Assembly: GCF_028618595.1 (NCBI RefSeq)
Contig: NZ_JAQITE010000002.1
Location: 90,196 to 154,195 of the forward strand
Direction: 5' to 3'
Length of the DNA: 64,000 bases
From: Bartonella sp. AU18XJBT
GTDB lineage: Bacteria > Pseudomonadota > Alphaproteobacteria > Rhizobiales > Rhizobiaceae
The notes under the pieces were generated by a model. It was given only the letters and a program-made list of their open reading frames with translations, was not told the DNA's origin and ran no database searches. Below are positions 60,019 to 64,000 of the stretch, one piece after another. The position numbers and the translations under genes are program-made. Numbering within the stretch: position 1 is the stretch's first letter; every line of letters starts with the position of its first letter.

Positions 60019-61182
60019 ATGGTGCCGTCAATGATTATTTCTTCAACACTTGATTATCGTAAGGCAGCAAAGCGTCGTCTTCCTCCCTTTCTTTTTCACT
60101 ATATTGATGGTGGGGCTTATGTTGAAGAAACGATGCGACGTAACTGTACAGATCTTCAAGCACTTGCACTGCGTCAGAGGATTCTAAGGCAAGTTGGTGA
60201 AGTTGATCTTTCAATCAAGCTTTTTGATCAGACACTTGATTTACCAATTGTACTAGCACCTGTTGGGCTAACGGGCATGTATACACGTCGTGGAGAGGTA
60301 AAAGCAGCGCGTGCCGCAGCGGCAAAAGGGATTCCTTTTACTCTATCCTCTGTTTCAGTTTGTCCCATTGCGGAAGTGCAAGAAGCGGTTGGAAGTGCAT
60401 TTTGGTTTCAACTTTATGTTCTCAAAGATCGTGGTTTCATGCGTGATACACTAGAACGGGCTTGGTTAGCTGGTGTACGCACATTGGTTTTTACAGTTGA
60501 TATGCCGGTTCCTGGTGCACGTTATCGTGATGCGCATTCGGGGATGTCTGGTCCTTATGCTGGCTTACGTCGTTTTTTACAAGCTTTAACTCATCCATAT
60601 TGGGCTTGGAACGTTGGTGTTATGGGGCGCCCTCATGATCTTGGAAATGTCTCCACTTATCTCAAAAAGAAAATTGCATTGGATGATTACGTTGGTTGGC
60701 TTGGTGCAAATTTTGATCCATCAATTGGTTGGCATGATCTACAATGGATTCGCGATTTTTGGAAAGGAAAAATGATTTTGAAAGGTATTCTTGATCCAGA
60801 AGATGCGCGAGAAGCAGTAAAGTTTGGTGCGGATGGTATTGTTGTTTCTAATCACGGCGGACGTCAGCTTGATGGTGTATTATCAACAACACGGGCGTTG
60901 CCTGCAATTGCGGATGCTGTAAAGGATCATTTGACTATTTTAGCGGACTCGGGTGTTCGTTCTGGTCTTGATGTTGTACGCATGATAGCACAAGGAGCGG
61001 ATGCTGTTATGATTGGTCGTGCTTTTGTTTATGCGCTTGCAGCAGCAGGTAAGAAAGGTGTTATGCATCTCCTTGATCTTTTTGCCAATGAAATGCGGGT
61101 AGCTATGACACTGACCGGTACTCAGACAATCAAAGATATTACACGCAAGAGTTTAGTAAATATAGATATTTTTAAGCAATGA
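60019..61182 (+). CDS. lldD: FMN-dependent L-lactate dehydrogenase (alpha-hydroxy-acid oxidase family)
   Basis: 387-aa TIM-barrel flavoenzyme oxidising L-lactate to pyruvate with electrons passed to the quinone pool; membrane-associated in other bacteria. The N-terminal [20 protein letters not shown] and [14 protein letters not shown], the FMN-binding [11 protein letters not shown], and the active-site [11 protein letters not shown] with catalytic His and Arg (about residues 276-286) are intact. The start is uncertain: ATG at 60019 is 3 bp from AGGA, while ATG at 60031 (MIISS) matches other LldD starts better. Confidence 0.92.
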   Translation: MVPSMIISSTLDYRKAAKRRLPPFLFHYIDGGAYVEETMRRNCTDLQALALRQRILRQVGEVDLSIKLFDQTLDLPIVLAPVGLTGMYTRRGEVKAARAAAAKGIPFTLSSVSVCPIAEVQEAVGSAFWFQLYVLKDRGFMRDTLERAWLAGVRTLVFTVDMPVPGARYRDAHSGMSGPYAGLRRFLQALTHPYWAWNVGVMGRPHDLGNVSTYLKKKIALDDYVGWLGANFDPSIGWHDLQWIRDFWKGKMILKGILDPEDAREAVKFGADGIVVSNHGGRQLDGVLSTTRALPAIADAVKDHLTILADSGVRSGLDVVRMIAQGADAVMIGRAFVYALAAAGKKGVMHLLDLFANEMRVAMTLTGTQTIKDITRKSLVNIDIFKQ

Positions 61183-62783
61183 AAGCAATATGTTATACTT
61201 CTTTCAGAAAAAGAAAGTCTTTTTATAGAGGCGCATAATTATATACTTTACAAATATGTTAACAGTTAAAGTTAAATAGAAAAGATCAAGAAGCTTCTCT
61301 ATAAAATCACAGAAAATACTCAGTAAATACGATAATATTAACGCAAAAATCTTAATAATAATAAACACTAATAACATTGCATAAATATTTTACTTACTTT
61401 ATTAAAAGCTCATTCTATAGATAAAAAGGAAAAAGCGCTGATATTAAAGGTAAAACAACTGTTGATATAGAAAAAATAGATATAAATAATGCTGTGAGCA
61501 TTTTTCCCTCCTATATATAAAAATATAATATGTTAATCACTTCTTTTCCACATTAACATAAAATTCATTTCGTTTTATTTTAAAATAGAATAATATTAAT
61601 TTTTGTATATAAATAAAATAATTTAAAATGTTAATATGTATTTATTGAAATCTATAATTATAATAAAAAATGGATTTAATAAATAATATTTTTATAATCT
61701 GTATATTATTTATATTAAGTTTATTTGATAATATATTATATGGATATGATATTGTTTTTATGGAGTACATTTAAGCAATGAAAAAAATACTCATACGATC
61801 TTTTAAAAAATCTCGTTTACTGAGAGCAAGTCTGCGTGAATTAATGTGCGTTTCTTTCTTATTTTCTTGCATCCTCAATGAGTTATGATGTTTTTGAACT
61901 GGCGAGCATATTAGGAAGCAGTTGAATATTTTTTGTATAGTATATCATTACTAACACTATTTATGTTTTCTCGATTGATTTCATGATTTGTTAATACATC
62001 CAGTTTGTTTTTTACAGATGGGGTCGTTGGGTATTCCTAATGGTATAAATTGGCATAGGATATTTTGTTCCATAAGCGATTGAACAATTGCATCTCTAAG
62101 CTTCTCCACTGATATTATTCTCTTCACAGACAACAACAGATTAGTGAGATTGGCATAACTCTAGCACAGATATATTATCTCAAAGTTGAATTGTTGGCAC
62201 ACTTGTAAGCATTGGGATAACTTCATGTTTTTTGAAGATCTTCAGCAATATAAAGACAAATCTGAACAGTTTTTTTCAGTAGCAAGTAAGAGAACATTTT
62301 TTCCCTTTTTAAACAGAAGTTTTGCTGATATCAATTTTTGAAGCATTTTATGAATATTCATAATAGCGCGCGTTCCTAAACTTATATAAATGGGTACAGT
62401 ATCATTCAGAGTAGAAAGAATTACAGTTTCCATTTGAATGCATAACACTCATAAGTAATTGGATAATATTTACTTTATAACTGAATAAAAAGAAAATTTT
62501 TTCTCTCTTTAAATAAGAGGATGGGTTGTCGTCTAGCCAATAGGGATAGTTTGCGAGAAATTTGTTCGATGCAAGACAACTTAACATTACAGTTGCTTTT
62601 TATCACTTGAAGCTGTGAGAAGAAGGCTAAGATAAATGAAAGAGTGTAAAAAAATGATGGATACATTTTAGGATAAAAAATTATAATCCTGTTAATTCCA
62701 CACTAGTTGCTGCTGATATTACTGACAAAAAAAATTTGACCGAAAAAATTATCAAAATTATTGAGAACATTTTTCATAGCATG
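61183..62783. other. 1.6-kb AT-rich region with no intact gene
   Basis: Very AT-rich, especially 61370-61770. One short frame at 61778-61888 has a start, ribosome binding site and leader-like sequence (separate entry). On the minus strand about 62020-62130 reads VEKLRDAIVQSLMEQNILCQ and FIPLGIPNDP without a stop, which may be old phage-related coding sequence; I cannot assign it. Nothing else is recognised. Confidence 0.45.
61778..61888 (+). pseudogene. Leader-like 36-codon frame, possible truncated surface protein gene
   Basis: ATG 12 bp after GGAG opens MKKILIRSFKKSRLLRASLR then ELMCVSFLFSCILNEL and a stop. A basic start, hydrophobic core and cysteine give it the look of an export signal. 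Long basic leaders like this occur on autotransporters. Nothing coding follows, so it is either a remnant 5' end or chance. Confidence 0.3.
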
Positions 62784-63472
62784 TAGAATGCCCCCTTTGT
62801 TGGCATAGGTGGGATTTTCTTTGAGCTGAAATTGATTCTATCCCCTGAAATTAGCAATAATCTCTTAGGTGATGTTGTAAACTTTTTAAGGATGTTACAA
62901 CGCCATTATCGTCCTTTTATGAAAAATATTAGCATTTCAGATGACAGCCGTGAGGAGTTTCAACGTTTAATACAGCAAGATCCAGAAACTTTCACGGATT
63001 TAGAACGAGCTTCAAGATTTTTATATTTACAACGATTAAGTTTTAGAGAGAAGGTAAATCGTACGATGAGAGTTGAAACCCATCGTAACGCGCGGGGGCT
63101 TAAGCCCTTCTGATTTGAAGGCGTGCTATAAAACTTATTTGCCTCTGTTTAGCAGGTGTTAGCATTGAACATTTAAACTGCTCTGATTTTATTGTGCGTT
63201 ATGATCGTCTAAAAATCTTGTTTTATCTTCACCACTTTAATTGTGGTTCTGAAGGTTATTAAAGAAAGGATTTTTATAAGCGAGAGGATTATCAGCCGAT
63301 ATCTAAGCTGCTTGCATAAATAAAAGGGAGTTTTTTGTCTTTAAACAATATACTAGAAATTCAAAAAACTTTAGTTAACTTCATAAAAGAGGTTGCACTA
63401 TCTTATACAGATTGCTCTGCAAATAATACAATTGCTGGTAAGGAATGGGGCATCACTAATTTTGATTTTTAA
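62784..63472 (+). pseudogene. Decayed phage-type DNA adenine methylase
   Basis: Plus-strand homology to D12-class adenine-N6 methyltransferases. PFVGIGGIFFELKLIL is the SAM-binding P-F-x-G-x-G-G-x-F motif, followed by ISNNLLGDVVNFLRMLQRH, SREEFQRLIQQDPETFTDLE and ASRFLYLQRLSFREKVN. After a stop at 63111-63113 homology goes on in other frames: VSIEHLNCSDFIVRYDRL, KILFYLHHFNCGSEGYY, SLNNILEIQKTLVNFIKE and VALSYTDCSANN. The catalytic DPPY is degraded to HHFN, and stops and frameshifts interrupt it, so it is inactive. An intact 93-codon frame (62832-63113) is the best-kept part. No other phage genes are readable next to it. Confidence 0.85.
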
Positions 63473-64000
63473 AAAAGAAATAATACGTATTAAATAGTCT
63501 TTAACTTTGCAGACTTTTTGAGAATCTTTTCAGAATCTGTTGAAAAAAGTGAACTGATAGAAGATATTTCTATCAAAATATAGAAACTTTTCTAATAAGT
63601 TACGAATAAATCTAAAAATATATATTAAATATAAAAACAATGCGATATGCAGGCAGTTTAGGCTTTAGACACAAGAAGCAAAGCATATAACGATGCATAG
63701 AGGTAAGATTGGGACATATTTTTTTATGATTCAACAAAAAAGTAAGTGTAGTTTGACAGTAGGTTTTATACTAAGTGGGAAGAGGTTGGATTAGGTAGGA
63801 ATACGTGGTAATTTGTTGTTTTTATGGTTATTTTTTAGCATCATATTTTTTTATGATTCAACAAAAAAGTAAGTGTAGTTTGACAGTAGGTTTTATACTA
63901 AGTGGGAAGAGGTTGGATTAGGTAGGAATACGTGGTAATTTGTTGTTTTTATGGTTATTTTTTAGCATTAAATGCGGGTTTTGTCAAAATAGATTTTGAC
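63473..64000. other. Gene-free right edge with a tandem duplication
   Basis: AT-rich, no gene recognised. It contains the exact 127-bp tandem repeat (separate entry). The window ends 32 bp after the second unit, so more of the structure could lie beyond. Confidence 0.5.
63715..63968. repeat. Exact 127-bp tandem duplication
   Basis: Two adjacent copies, 63715-63841 and 63842-63968, are identical over their full length as far as I can compare by eye. The unit contains ATGATTCAACAAAAAAGTAA and GAGGTTGGATTAGGTAGGAA. It has no open reading frame of note and no internal symmetry. Identity implies a recent event or ongoing copy-number change. Confidence 0.9.

Noticed and set aside
1..64000. tRNA or rRNA genes
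   Set aside because: I found no cloverleaf with a T-arm consensus (GTTCRANNC paired) and CCA-side pairing on either strand by eye; a covariance search could still find one.

Overview
This window is about 64 kb of an AT-rich alphaproteobacterial chromosome that I read as Bartonella (Rhizobiales). Three things point there. There is a tandem cluster of Hbp/Pap31-type hemin-binding outer membrane proteins with signal peptides like MNTKYLIATSVATLISASAAQAADV-type leaders. Those genes share a promoter motif matching the published Bartonella 'H-box'. The housekeeping blocks are in Rhizobiales order (tsaB-rimI-miaB-phoH-ybeY; ybaB-recR downstream of dnaX with the SRP RNA; PmbA-cysQ-DUF4170...waaA-lpxK-DUF2093-mutL). 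Coding density is low: long AT-rich intergenic stretches separate conserved genes, and most of them hold gene debris.

Layout. 1-16.5 kb is mostly minus-strand housekeeping: tRNA modification and rRNA maturation (tsaB, rimI, miaB, phoH, ybeY), a YeiH-type transporter, DNA repair and replication (recR, ybaB, dnaX), SRP RNA, a small secreted protein, pheA, kdsB, a membrane-anchored cytochrome c, a ThiF/MoeB-like enzyme and gshB. 16.6-22.1 kb is a complete phosphate operon pstS-pstC-pstA-pstB-phoU. 22.2-28.2 kb holds a decayed HIT-like gene, a SleB-type lipoprotein hydrolase, an M29 aminopeptidase, mutM, an M20 dipeptidase and an RNase D. 28.2-39.4 kb is the accessory centre: integrase debris, a small secreted cationic protein, then four intact hbp genes, one frameshifted hbp and one 3' hbp fragment. 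39.5-46.5 kb has ileS, a lipoprotein, tadA, an RluB-like pseudouridine synthase and rsmD. 47-61.2 kb has a frameshifted SRPBCC gene, PmbA, cysQ-like, DUF4170, waaA, lpxK, DUF2093, mutL, a long-form dCTP deaminase and an FMN lactate dehydrogenase. 61.2-64 kb is prophage-type debris (a broken DNA adenine methylase) and an exact 127-bp tandem duplication.

Most interesting signals. (1) Eleven dispersed, decayed copies of one element lie between genes, all in the same orientation; pieced together on the minus strand they read as a P4-like tyrosine integrase with its 5' flank. (2) The last hbp gene carries a roughly 300-residue low-complexity insertion, ending in a histidine-rich segment, where the other Hbp proteins have a short surface loop. 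(3) Each hbp copy, including the broken one, keeps a 25-bp H-box at nearly constant spacing. (4) A second decayed dispersed repeat, a perfect 30-bp AT palindrome and several pseudogenes show ongoing genome reduction.

Functional thread: heme capture (Hbp), phosphate uptake (Pst), Kdo/lipid A synthesis (kdsB, waaA, lpxK), mismatch and oxidative DNA repair (mutL, mutM, recR) and tRNA/rRNA modification make up a core suited to a host-restricted hemotropic bacterium. All assignments come from reading the sequence; no database search was run.
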